This document shows positions 20,752-28,463 of a DNA stretch of 64,000 nt, piece by piece. Numbering within the stretch: the first letter of the stretch is position 1; the number at the start of each line of letters is the position of its first letter. Location: the NCBI RefSeq assembly GCF_900116365.1, contig NZ_FPAG01000002.1, forward strand, positions 485,341 to 549,340. Direction: 5' to 3'. The notes beneath the pieces were generated by a model. That model was given only the letters and a program-made list of their open reading frames with translations. It did no database searches and was not told the DNA's origin. Position numbers and translations under genes: made by a program. This stretch comes from Zhouia amylolytica (GTDB lineage: Bacteria > Bacteroidota > Bacteroidia > Flavobacteriales > Flavobacteriaceae).

Positions 20752-21564
20752 ATGTCTTATAATTTATTAAAAGGAAAAAGAGGAATTATTTTTGGAGCTT
20801 TAGATGAGAATTCAATTGCTTGGAAGACTGCGGAAAGAGCTCATGAAGAAGGTGCTCAAATCGTTTTAACCAATGCTCCGATAGCTATGAGAATGGGAAA
20901 AATAAATGAACTTGCTGAAAAAACTGGTTCTGAAATCATTCCAGCTGATGCTACAAGTGAAGAAGATCTAAACAATCTGATCGAGAAGTCCATGGAGATA
21001 TTAGGTGGTAAATTAGATTTTGTTTTACATTCTATTGGAATGTCGGTAAATGTTAGAAAAGGAAAACATTATACGGATCAAAACTATAGTTTTACTGAAA
21101 AAGGATGGGATGTTTCGGCATTGTCATTTCATAAAGTATGTCAAAGTTTATATAAGGCAGATGCAATGAATGAATGGGGGAGCATAGTAGCATTAACTTA
21201 TATGGCTGCTCAACGTACTTTTCCTGATTATAATGATATGGCTGACAATAAAGCTTACTTGGAATCCATAGCACGTAGTTTTGGTTATTTCTTCGGTAAA
21301 GATAAAAAGGTAAGAGTAAACACAATTTCTCAATCTCCAACACCAACCACGGCTGGTAAAGGTGTAAAAGGATTTGATGGATTTATTGCATATGCTGATA
21401 AGATGTCTCCATTAGGGAACGCAACTGCAGCAGAATGTGCGGATTATACAATGACCTTATTTTCTGATTTAACCAAGAAAGTAACTATGCAGAACCTTTT
21501 TCATGATGGAGGTTTTTCTAATACAGGTGTGAGTAATGAGGTTATTGAAAAATTTGAGAAATAG
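20752..21564 (+). CDS. fabI: Enoyl-[acyl-carrier-protein] reductase FabI
   Basis: FabI reduces the enoyl-ACP double bond in the last step of each fatty acid elongation cycle, using NADH or NADPH. The 270-residue protein is a short-chain dehydrogenase relative with N-terminal GALDENSIAWKTAE, HSIGMSV, and the FabI catalytic region with Tyr and Lys (TYMAAQRTFPDYN ... DNKAYLE). Length and order match the Bacteroidetes FabI. Two hairpins follow the gene. Confidence 0.95.
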   Translation: MSYNLLKGKRGIIFGALDENSIAWKTAERAHEEGAQIVLTNAPIAMRMGKINELAEKTGSEIIPADATSEEDLNNLIEKSMEILGGKLDFVLHSIGMSVNVRKGKHYTDQNYSFTEKGWDVSALSFHKVCQSLYKADAMNEWGSIVALTYMAAQRTFPDYNDMADNKAYLESIARSFGYFFGKDKKVRVNTISQSPTPTTAGKGVKGFDGFIAYADKMSPLGNATAAECADYTMTLFSDLTKKVTMQNLFHDGGFSNTGVSNEVIEKFEK

Positions 21565-21620
21565 TATTTATTGAATTTCTCAAAGAGTAGTATCATTAAG
21601 AATTATAGTGATTTCATTAA

Positions 21621-21647
21621 AGAAGTGCCTTTAAGGTAGGTACTTCT
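21621..21647 (+). terminator. Hairpin downstream of fabI
   Basis: AGAAGTGCCT (21621-21630) pairs with AGGTACTTCT (21638-21647) around a 7-base loop, with one G-T pair. The following T run is short, so it may be a first, weak terminator. Confidence 0.5.
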
Positions 21648-21670
21648 TTAGATATCAAAAATGATAACAG

Positions 21671-21712
21671 AAAGCTATCTGCCTGGTGGATAGCTTTTCC
21701 TGTTTTTTTAAT
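21671..21712 (+). terminator. Intrinsic terminator downstream of fabI
   Basis: AAAGCTATC (21671-21679) pairs perfectly with GATAGCTTT (21689-21697), followed by TTCCTG and a run of seven Ts. It ends the fabI transcript before the next promoter. Confidence 0.75.
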
Positions 21713-21731
21713 ATATCCATAATTTGGCAGT

Positions 21732-22733
21732 ATGAATCTATATTTTTCGTTCATTATTCCGGTATTTAATCGTCCTGATGAAATTAAAGAATTATTAGAT
21801 AGTTTATCAAAGCAAAGCTATCCAAAGGATTATGAAATAGTAATTATCGAAGACGGTTCAGATATTTCTTCTGAAGAAGTAGTAAGTGAATTTTCGAATC
21901 AATTAAACATTTCCTACTATTATAAATCCAATACAGGTCCGGGTGATTCTCGAAATTATGGAATGAAAAGAGCTCATGGAAATTATTATTTGGTTTTAGA
22001 TTCTGATTGTATTATACCACCAAACTACCTTAAAGAGGTGGAGAATAGTTTGTTGGAAAATTATGTCGATTGTTTTGGAGGTCCTGATGCTGCTCATGAA
22101 TCATTTTCGAATGTTCAGAAAGCAATTAATTATAGCATGACCTCTTTTTTAACAACTGGAGGGATCAGGGGTGGAAAAAAGTCAGTAAATAAATTCCAGC
22201 CACGAAGTTTCAACATGGGAATTTCTAAAAAGGCTTTTGAGGCTACCAATGGGTTTGGGAAAATTCATCCTGGGGAAGATCCTGATCTTACTATTAGATT
22301 ATGGAAAGCAGGTTTTGAGACAAAATTAATCCAGGAAGCATTTGTTTATCACAAGAGACGTATTTCTTGGAATAAGTTTAAGGTCCAGGTTAGAAAATTT
22401 GGTTTAACACGTCCAATTCTAAATTCATGGCATCCAGAAACTCGAAAAATAACATTTTGGTTTCCATCATTATTTATGTTAGGAAGTGGTTTAGCGCTAA
22501 TAGGAGCCCTATTGGGTAATTGGTTCTTAATGTTTTTCTATGTTATTTACTTTCTTTTGATATTTATAGATTCAACAATAAAGAACAAAAATATTTATAT
22601 TGGCTTACTTTCCATCTATGCAGTTGTAGTACAATTTTATGGTTATGGTACTGGATTTATAAAATCTACTTTTTATATTGATGTATTAAAAAAAGAGCCG
22701 GAAATGGCTTTTCCTAAATTGTTTTTTAAATAA
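21732..22733 (+). CDS. Family 2 glycosyltransferase, membrane-anchored
   Basis: 333 residues. The N-terminal GT-A domain shows FIIPVFNRPDEI, VIIEDGSD and the metal-binding LDSDCIIP near residue 90, followed by GEDPDLTIRLW in the acceptor region. Two or three hydrophobic segments follow residue 245. These features are those of family 2 glycosyltransferases acting at the inner membrane on lipid-linked or cell-surface sugars; the substrate is unknown. Its stop overlaps the start of the YbbR gene in TAATG. Confidence 0.9.
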   Translation: MNLYFSFIIPVFNRPDEIKELLDSLSKQSYPKDYEIVIIEDGSDISSEEVVSEFSNQLNISYYYKSNTGPGDSRNYGMKRAHGNYYLVLDSDCIIPPNYLKEVENSLLENYVDCFGGPDAAHESFSNVQKAINYSMTSFLTTGGIRGGKKSVNKFQPRSFNMGISKKAFEATNGFGKIHPGEDPDLTIRLWKAGFETKLIQEAFVYHKRRISWNKFKVQVRKFGLTRPILNSWHPETRKITFWFPSLFMLGSGLALIGALLGNWFLMFFYVIYFLLIFIDSTIKNKNIYIGLLSIYAVVVQFYGYGTGFIKSTFYIDVLKKEPEMAFPKLFFK

Positions 22734-23701
22734 TGTTACAAGAAACTAAAGCAAATACAGTTTTAGGGTGGTTGAAGCGCCCAAAGTCATTGGTGTTTTT
22801 AACTTTTTTGTTGGTTTCATTTATCTTATGGCTACTGATTAAACTTACACAAATTTATTCTTATTCTGTGTCATATGATGTAGTTTATAAAAACTTACCT
22901 AAAAATAAATTATTTCTAAATCCGCCGAGTACACGGGTTAATGTTTTGGTTGAAGCAAATGGTTTTAGATTATTGAAGACCAATTTAATTGATGAGAAGG
23001 CATCAATTGATTTATCTAAAGTAAGATCACATAGCAATAAATGGTTTCTTTTGAGTAACGATATTGAGACTCAACTTAAAGAACAATATAGGGATATTGA
23101 GATTAAACAAGTGCTCACTGATTCTATTGTATTTGACCTTGGTGTTAATAAAAAGAAAAAAGTACCTGTAGTATCAAATGTAGAAATTAACTTTAAAACT
23201 GATTATGGCTTAGTTGATTCTCTAATTATTTCCCCTTCTGAAATATGGATTTTAGGTCCTGATGGTTTAATTGATAGTATTCACTATGTAAGTACTCAGG
23301 ATATGGTTTTAAAGAATGTACAAAGTGATATAGATATAGAGACTTCTTTGAGTCAGCCAGATTCTTTAAGCTCTATTGAGTTTGAACTAAAAGAAGTAAA
23401 TATTAGAGGTAAGGTTAATCGATTTTCGGAGAAAATGATTAAAGTACCTCTTTTAATTGAAAATGTACCTGAAGGAACCAAAGTGAGGACTTTTCCTCAG
23501 CAGATAAATGTAATTTGCAGAGCTCCAATTCAAAATTTAAAATTGATATCTCCTGATAACTTTTTAATAGTAGCTGATTATAAAGAGGTTCAGGAAGGTG
23601 GGGGGTACTTAATACCCAAGCTTGTAAAAAAGCCTTCAAATATAAAAGAGGTGAAGTTGATGCAAACGAAAGTTGAATTTTTATTAAAAAAGGAATGGTA
23701 G
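22733..23701 (+). CDS. YbbR/CdaR-domain membrane protein
   Basis: 322 residues with a single N-terminal transmembrane segment (about 18-40) and an extracytoplasmic part resembling YbbR repeats (VSYDVVYKNLP, PLLIENVPEGTKVRTFPQQINVICRAP). In Firmicutes the related CdaR regulates a diadenylate cyclase; no such gene is next to it here. It is coupled to the glycosyltransferase (1-base overlap) and overlaps coaE by 7 bases. Bacteroidetes commonly keep YbbR with coaE. Role unknown. Confidence 0.8.
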   Translation: MLQETKANTVLGWLKRPKSLVFLTFLLVSFILWLLIKLTQIYSYSVSYDVVYKNLPKNKLFLNPPSTRVNVLVEANGFRLLKTNLIDEKASIDLSKVRSHSNKWFLLSNDIETQLKEQYRDIEIKQVLTDSIVFDLGVNKKKKVPVVSNVEINFKTDYGLVDSLIISPSEIWILGPDGLIDSIHYVSTQDMVLKNVQSDIDIETSLSQPDSLSSIEFELKEVNIRGKVNRFSEKMIKVPLLIENVPEGTKVRTFPQQINVICRAPIQNLKLISPDNFLIVADYKEVQEGGGYLIPKLVKKPSNIKEVKLMQTKVEFLLKKEW

Positions 23702-24279
23702 TTGGATTAACAGGAGGGATAGGTAGTGGAAAGTCAACTGTTGCTGATATGTTTCATAATTTAGGGGTACCTGTTTACATAGCCGATAAGGAAGCCAAAA
23801 AGCTTATGGAGAGATCAGATGATATTCGAAATAAGATTGTAGAGTTGTTAGGAGAGCAGGCATATGATGGATATTTACCAGAACGTTCATACATTGCTAA
23901 TATTGTTTTCAAAGATAAACACAAGTTATCTGCACTAAATGCTATTATTCATCCTGCGGTAAAAAAACACTTTCATGAATGGTATAAAGCTCAGAAATCG
24001 CCATATGTAATAAAGGAAGTTGCAATTCTATTTGAAACTGGAGGAGCGAATGAATGTGATTATACTATATTAGTTACAGCACCGGAAGAGGATAGAATTA
24101 AAAGAGTGATAATAAGAGATCAAGTAGATCGAGAAGTGGTGTTGGAACGTATGAACAATCAATGGCCGGATAATAAAAAGATTGAATTAGCTGATTTTGT
24201 TATTAACAATACTAATCTTGTTAAAACACAGCAACAAGTTACTACAATACATAATACTTTACTTGCTAAAAGGAAATAG
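23695..24279 (+). CDS. coaE: Dephospho-CoA kinase CoaE
   Basis: CoaE phosphorylates dephospho-CoA at the ribose 3'-hydroxyl, the last step of coenzyme A synthesis. The 194-residue product begins with the P-loop GLTGGIGSGKST, has the DKEAKKLM region and LNAIIHPAV, and the lid stretch with RD and R residues. It overlaps the upstream YbbR gene by 7 bases. Confidence 0.95.
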   Translation: MVVGLTGGIGSGKSTVADMFHNLGVPVYIADKEAKKLMERSDDIRNKIVELLGEQAYDGYLPERSYIANIVFKDKHKLSALNAIIHPAVKKHFHEWYKAQKSPYVIKEVAILFETGGANECDYTILVTAPEEDRIKRVIIRDQVDREVVLERMNNQWPDNKKIELADFVINNTNLVKTQQQVTTIHNTLLAKRK

Positions 24280-24343
24280 GTTTTGTAATTAACATTTTTG
24301 TTAATTAACAGTTAAATACCTATAGTTCTTGCCGTTAAAACCT

Positions 24344-24351
24344 TAATTTTG
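24344..24351 (+). promoter_or_regulatory. -7 box TAATTTTG immediately before the histidine kinase gene
   Basis: TAATTTTG ends 5 bases before the ATG at 24357, the same tight spacing as before bamD. No clear -33 TTG at the ideal distance. Confidence 0.5.
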
Positions 24352-24356
24352 GACTA

Positions 24357-25928
24357 ATGAATAAGAGATTATTTATCGCTTTGGTAATTCTGATGAGCCT
24401 TTCTTTAATTGGCATTATTTTTGTTCAGGGTTACTGGATAAAAACAGCTGTAGATAATAAGGAAGAGCAGTTTTCTAACACAGTTTCACAAGTTTTACAA
24501 TCGGTAGTACAACGTGTAGAACAACGTGAAATTAAGGATTACTCCGATAAGTTATTGCAGATTATTGATAGTGTAGGAGAGCTTAAACAGTCTACACTCA
24601 ACGAAGTATTTTATCTAGAAAAAAATGAGAATAATAACGAAACATTTATTTATTCTCACGGTATTCTTGAAGAGGATTACGGGATAACTGCCACGTTCTT
24701 TGATAATAGTTTTGATTCGACGGCAATAAAAAGTTATGTAAGTAAACGAACAACCATTATCTATAGAGAAGATAAAGGGTTAGATGGCAAATCAGCTTAT
24801 ACGCCAGTTGAGAAAATTCAAAAAATGGGGAATATGTCTGAAATTGAGAAAGCTCAATTTGAAGATTATTTCAGGGAAATTGTTAATAGGGTACCAGTTC
24901 ATAAGAGAGTTTCTAAAGCAGAGTTAGAATTTTTAATTCAAAGAGAATTAAAAGATCGAAATATTGATTTAGATTTTGAATATGGTGTTTTTGCTAATGG
25001 GTTAGCCACTAAGGTTAAAACAAGATCGTTCAATTTAAACAAAAGTACAAAGTATAAAGCTCCGCTTTTTAGTGATACTGACGGTAATACACCTTATAGT
25101 TTAATGGTTAGTTTCCCTAAGAAGAAAAAGTTTTTGATTTCTTCTATTATAGGTATGGCATTACTATCTATTATCTTTACGATAATAATTATTGTGGCAT
25201 ATTCAAGCGCTTTATTTCAGTTAATACGTCAGAAGCAGATATCTGAAATAAAAACAGATTTCATCAATAATATGACACATGAGTTTAAAACTCCTATTGC
25301 TACCATAAATTTAGCTTTAGATGCAATAAAAAACCCAAAGGCTTTTGCTGATGAGGATAAGGTGAAGCGCTACTTGAAAATGATCAGAGATGAGAATCAT
25401 CGAATGCATGCACAAGTAGAAAATGTTCTTCGAATATCAAAACTAGAAAAGAATCAGTTAGATATTAGTAAAGATAGAGTAGATCTGCATGAACTAATAG
25501 AGGATGCTATAACCCATGTCGAATTAATAGTTGAGGATAGAGGTGGATATGTTAAAACGCATTTAGATGCAGAAAAAAGTACCATTTTAGCAAATGAATC
25601 TCACTTTACAAATGTCTTGGTTAATATCCTTGATAACGCCATTAAGTATTCACCAGAGAGTCCAAAAATAGACATATATACAGAGGTGGTTAAGAATCAT
25701 ATCATTATAAAGGTTAAGGACCAGGGAACAGGGATGACCAAAGCCGTTTTGAAGCGTATTTTTGAAAAATTTTATAGAGAGCATACGGGGGATATACATA
25801 ATGTGAAAGGTCATGGTTTAGGATTGGCATATGTTAAGAGAATAGTAGATGACCATCAAGGAGAGGTATACGCCGAAAGCGAGAAAAACAAAGGAAGTAT
25901 CTTTTATATAAAGTTACCTTTAATATAA
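24357..25928 (+). CDS. Sensor histidine kinase
   Basis: 523 residues. Two transmembrane segments (about 5-25 and 262-285) enclose a periplasmic sensor region of around 235 residues. The cytoplasmic part has the HisKA box MTHEFKTPIATI with phospho-acceptor His308, then the ATPase motifs NILDNAIKYS, KDQGTGM, and GHGLGLAYVK. No HAMP domain is obvious between the second membrane segment and HisKA. It is 6 bases from a response regulator gene, and the pair resembles RprX/RprY of Bacteroides. The signal sensed is unknown. Confidence 0.94.
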   Translation: MNKRLFIALVILMSLSLIGIIFVQGYWIKTAVDNKEEQFSNTVSQVLQSVVQRVEQREIKDYSDKLLQIIDSVGELKQSTLNEVFYLEKNENNNETFIYSHGILEEDYGITATFFDNSFDSTAIKSYVSKRTTIIYREDKGLDGKSAYTPVEKIQKMGNMSEIEKAQFEDYFREIVNRVPVHKRVSKAELEFLIQRELKDRNIDLDFEYGVFANGLATKVKTRSFNLNKSTKYKAPLFSDTDGNTPYSLMVSFPKKKKFLISSIIGMALLSIIFTIIIIVAYSSALFQLIRQKQISEIKTDFINNMTHEFKTPIATINLALDAIKNPKAFADEDKVKRYLKMIRDENHRMHAQVENVLRISKLEKNQLDISKDRVDLHELIEDAITHVELIVEDRGGYVKTHLDAEKSTILANESHFTNVLVNILDNAIKYSPESPKIDIYTEVVKNHIIIKVKDQGTGMTKAVLKRIFEKFYREHTGDIHNVKGHGLGLAYVKRIVDDHQGEVYAESEKNKGSIFYIKLPLI

Positions 25929-25934
25929 AACACT

Positions 25935-26651
25935 ATGGAAACAGTAAATAAGAAGATTTTATTAGTCGAGGATGATCCGAATTTTGGAACTGTCTTAAAG
26001 GATTATCTTTCCATGAATGATTTTGACGTAGTCCTTGCCAAAAATGGGATGGAGGGGTATGAGAAATTCAGGAAGGATAACTATGATTTATGCATCTTAG
26101 ATGTTATGATGCCCTATAAGGATGGATTTACGCTTGCTAAAGAAATAAGAGAAAAGAATGAGAATGTACCTATTATATTCCTAACAGCTAAAACCATGAA
26201 AGAAGACGTTTTAAAGGGATATAAAGTTGGTGCAGATGATTATCTTAACAAACCATTCGATTCGGAGGTTTTATTAATGAAAATTAGAGCCATATTACAA
26301 CGTAAATCTACAGAAACCGTTGCTGACAGTAAGCAATTTGAATTTCAAATTGGAGATTTTCATTTAAACTCTAAGTTGAGATTTCTAACCTTTAAAGATG
26401 AAGAGCCTATTAAATTATCTCCAAAGGAAAATGAATTACTGCGTTTATTGGCGTTATATGAAAACGATTTGATGCCTAGAGAATTGGCATTGACAAAAAT
26501 TTGGAGAGATGATAATTATTTTACTTCTAGAAGTATGGATGTATATATAGCTAAATTACGTAAGTATCTGAAAAAAGATGAAAACGTTGAAATTCTAAAT
26601 ATTCACGGAGAAGGATTTAGGTTGGTGATTAAAAGCGAAGCGGATAGTTAA
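25935..26651 (+). CDS. OmpR-family response regulator
   Basis: 238 residues: an N-terminal receiver domain with the acidic pair in VEDDPNF, phospho-acceptor Asp56 in LDVMMPYKDG, and the lysine of LNKPFDSEVL, followed by a winged-helix DNA-binding domain (SPKENELLRLL ... SRSMDVYIAKLRKYL). It is the partner of the upstream kinase and acts as a transcription regulator. Targets cannot be named from this window. Confidence 0.95.
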   Translation: METVNKKILLVEDDPNFGTVLKDYLSMNDFDVVLAKNGMEGYEKFRKDNYDLCILDVMMPYKDGFTLAKEIREKNENVPIIFLTAKTMKEDVLKGYKVGADDYLNKPFDSEVLLMKIRAILQRKSTETVADSKQFEFQIGDFHLNSKLRFLTFKDEEPIKLSPKENELLRLLALYENDLMPRELALTKIWRDDNYFTSRSMDVYIAKLRKYLKKDENVEILNIHGEGFRLVIKSEADS

Positions 26652-26686
26652 TTGGGTTATATTTTACAAAAAAAACTATTTTAAAA

Positions 26687-26710
26687 GCCTGTATTTTATA
26701 CAGGCTTTTT
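26687..26710. terminator. Bidirectional terminator between regulator and miaA
   Basis: GCCTGTA (26687-26693) pairs perfectly with TACAGGC (26699-26705), with A-rich flank on one side and T-rich flank on the other. The genes on both sides converge on it. Confidence 0.8.
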
Positions 26711-27621
26711 TATTTTTCCATTTCAATTTTTTCGATGATTTCCTTTAAAGGAGTATTAAAATCGAACCATAAAGTATTTTCATGGCGATTGAACCATGTT
26801 AGTTGTCTTTTTGCAAATCTTCTTGTATTCTTTTTTACTTCTGATATTGCGAATTCTTTTGTGTATTCTCCTTCGAAGTATTTAAAAAGCTCCTTGTAAC
26901 CTACAGTTTGTAATGCATTTAATTTTCTGTATGTAAATAATCTTTTTGCTTCTTCTATTAGCCCATTTTCAATCATTATATCAACTCTCTTATTAATACG
27001 ATCGTAGATGACCTCTCTGTTTGCAGTAAGCCCCACTACAATAGATTTAAAAGGTCTTATTACTTTCTTCTGGTTTAAAAATGAAGAATAAGGTTTGTTA
27101 CTGGCAATACAAATTTCAAGAGCTCTAATAACTCGTTGTGGATTTTGGATGTCCATTTTTTCATAATGTACAGGGTCTAATTCTTTTAACCTTACTTGAA
27201 GTGCTTCGATGCCTTGATTTTCATACAGTTTGTTTAGTTCAGTTCTTATGTGTTCCGGGACTTCAGGAAACTCGTCGAGCCCTTTTATAACAGCATTTAA
27301 ATATAATCCACTACCTCCGGCCATTACAACAACATTATTGTCTTTAAACAAGGAGCTAAGTTTTAGGATAGCATCTCTTTCAAAATCTCCAACAGAATAA
27401 GAGTCAAAAATACTAATATGCTGTATAAAGTGATGTTGCGCCTCGTTCAATTCTTTTTCCGAAGGTACAGCCGTTCCGATATACATTTCTTTAAAAAACT
27501 GCCTGGAGTCACATGATAGTATCTCCGTATGATAATGTTTCGCTAATTTTATGGCTAGACTCGTTTTGCCAATGGCAGTCGGTCCAACTACCGTAATTAG
27601 GTACTTTTCGGGTTCTTTCAC
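26710..27621 (-). CDS. miaA: tRNA dimethylallyltransferase MiaA
   Basis: MiaA adds a dimethylallyl group to N6 of A37 in tRNAs that read codons starting with U. The 303-residue product has the P-loop VVGPTAIGKTSLA at the N-terminus, the substrate loop SCDSRQFFKEM, GGSGLYLNAVI and the C-terminal GYKELFKYFEGE ... RFAKRQLTWFNRH. Length is standard. It is downstream of the channel gene on the same strand, 20 bases away. Confidence 0.96.
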   Translation of the reverse strand: MKEPEKYLITVVGPTAIGKTSLAIKLAKHYHTEILSCDSRQFFKEMYIGTAVPSEKELNEAQHHFIQHISIFDSYSVGDFERDAILKLSSLFKDNNVVVMAGGSGLYLNAVIKGLDEFPEVPEHIRTELNKLYENQGIEALQVRLKELDPVHYEKMDIQNPQRVIRALEICIASNKPYSSFLNQKKVIRPFKSIVVGLTANREVIYDRINKRVDIMIENGLIEEAKRLFTYRKLNALQTVGYKELFKYFEGEYTKEFAISEVKKNTRRFAKRQLTWFNRHENTLWFDFNTPLKEIIEKIEMEK

Positions 27622-27641
27622 TAAATGAAGGTTTATATTAA

Positions 27642-28463
27642 TTAAAGTTTATGTCCACACTTATGACAAAAATTAGCGCTATCCTGATGTCCCTCTGTGC
27701 CACAATTTGGACAGGCTTGTGTATTCAAATGAAGCTGTTTTCCCTGTTTAGCAAACTCAACAGTTACGATACCTGTGGGTACAGCAATAATTCCATAACC
27801 TAAAATCATAATAATGGTAGCGAAGAATTGACCAAATGATGTTTGTGGTGCAATATCACCATAACCTACAGTGGTAAGTGTAACTATGGTCCAATAAATG
27901 CTTCTTGGGATACTGGTGAAACCAGACTCTTCACCTTCAATTAAATACATTATCGTACCCAAAATAATTGAAACTACCAATACTGTATAAATAAAAACTG
28001 TTATTTTGGTTCTACTGTTTTTTAGAGCCTTTTTTAATTGTGAAGCCTCTCCTAAAAATCGAACTAATTTTAATACCCTGAAGATTCTTAGCAGGCGAAG
28101 TGCTCTTAGAGCTAATAATGCCTGTGAACCGGCTATTATGTATGATAAATATAAAGGAACTGTAGAAAGGAAATCAATGATTCCATAAAAGCTAAAAATA
28201 TATTTACTGGGTTTTTTTATCGAAATAATTCTTAAAATATATTCTATTGTAAATAAGACAGTTATAATCCATTCTGCTGTTAAAAGGATATAATGGTATT
28301 CACTGTCGATGTCATTTACGCTTTCAAGCATCACTAAAATGATGCTAAAAATAATGATAGCTATTAAGACTACATCAAACAGTTTTCCTGCAGGAGTGTC
28401 TGCTTCATAAATTACTTCATGCAGCTTTTTTTGCCATGTTTTGGTATTTTCCGTTCCAGACAA
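27642..28463 (-). CDS. Voltage-gated potassium channel-like ion transporter with zinc-ribbon tail
   Basis: 273 residues with the six-transmembrane Kv architecture. An arginine-rich S4 segment (ALRALRLLRIFRVLKLVRFL) precedes a pore loop with the K+ selectivity filter TVGYGD. After the last membrane segment comes a C-terminal tail with two CxxC pairs (CPNCG and CHKCG), which looks like a small zinc ribbon. Voltage sensing and K+ selectivity are predicted from these motifs. Genes on either side, miaA and a DUF3857 gene, do not suggest a specific role. Confidence 0.9.
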   Translation of the reverse strand: MSGTENTKTWQKKLHEVIYEADTPAGKLFDVVLIAIIIFSIILVMLESVNDIDSEYHYILLTAEWIITVLFTIEYILRIISIKKPSKYIFSFYGIIDFLSTVPLYLSYIIAGSQALLALRALRLLRIFRVLKLVRFLGEASQLKKALKNSRTKITVFIYTVLVVSIILGTIMYLIEGEESGFTSIPRSIYWTIVTLTTVGYGDIAPQTSFGQFFATIIMILGYGIIAVPTGIVTVEFAKQGKQLHLNTQACPNCGTEGHQDSANFCHKCGHKL

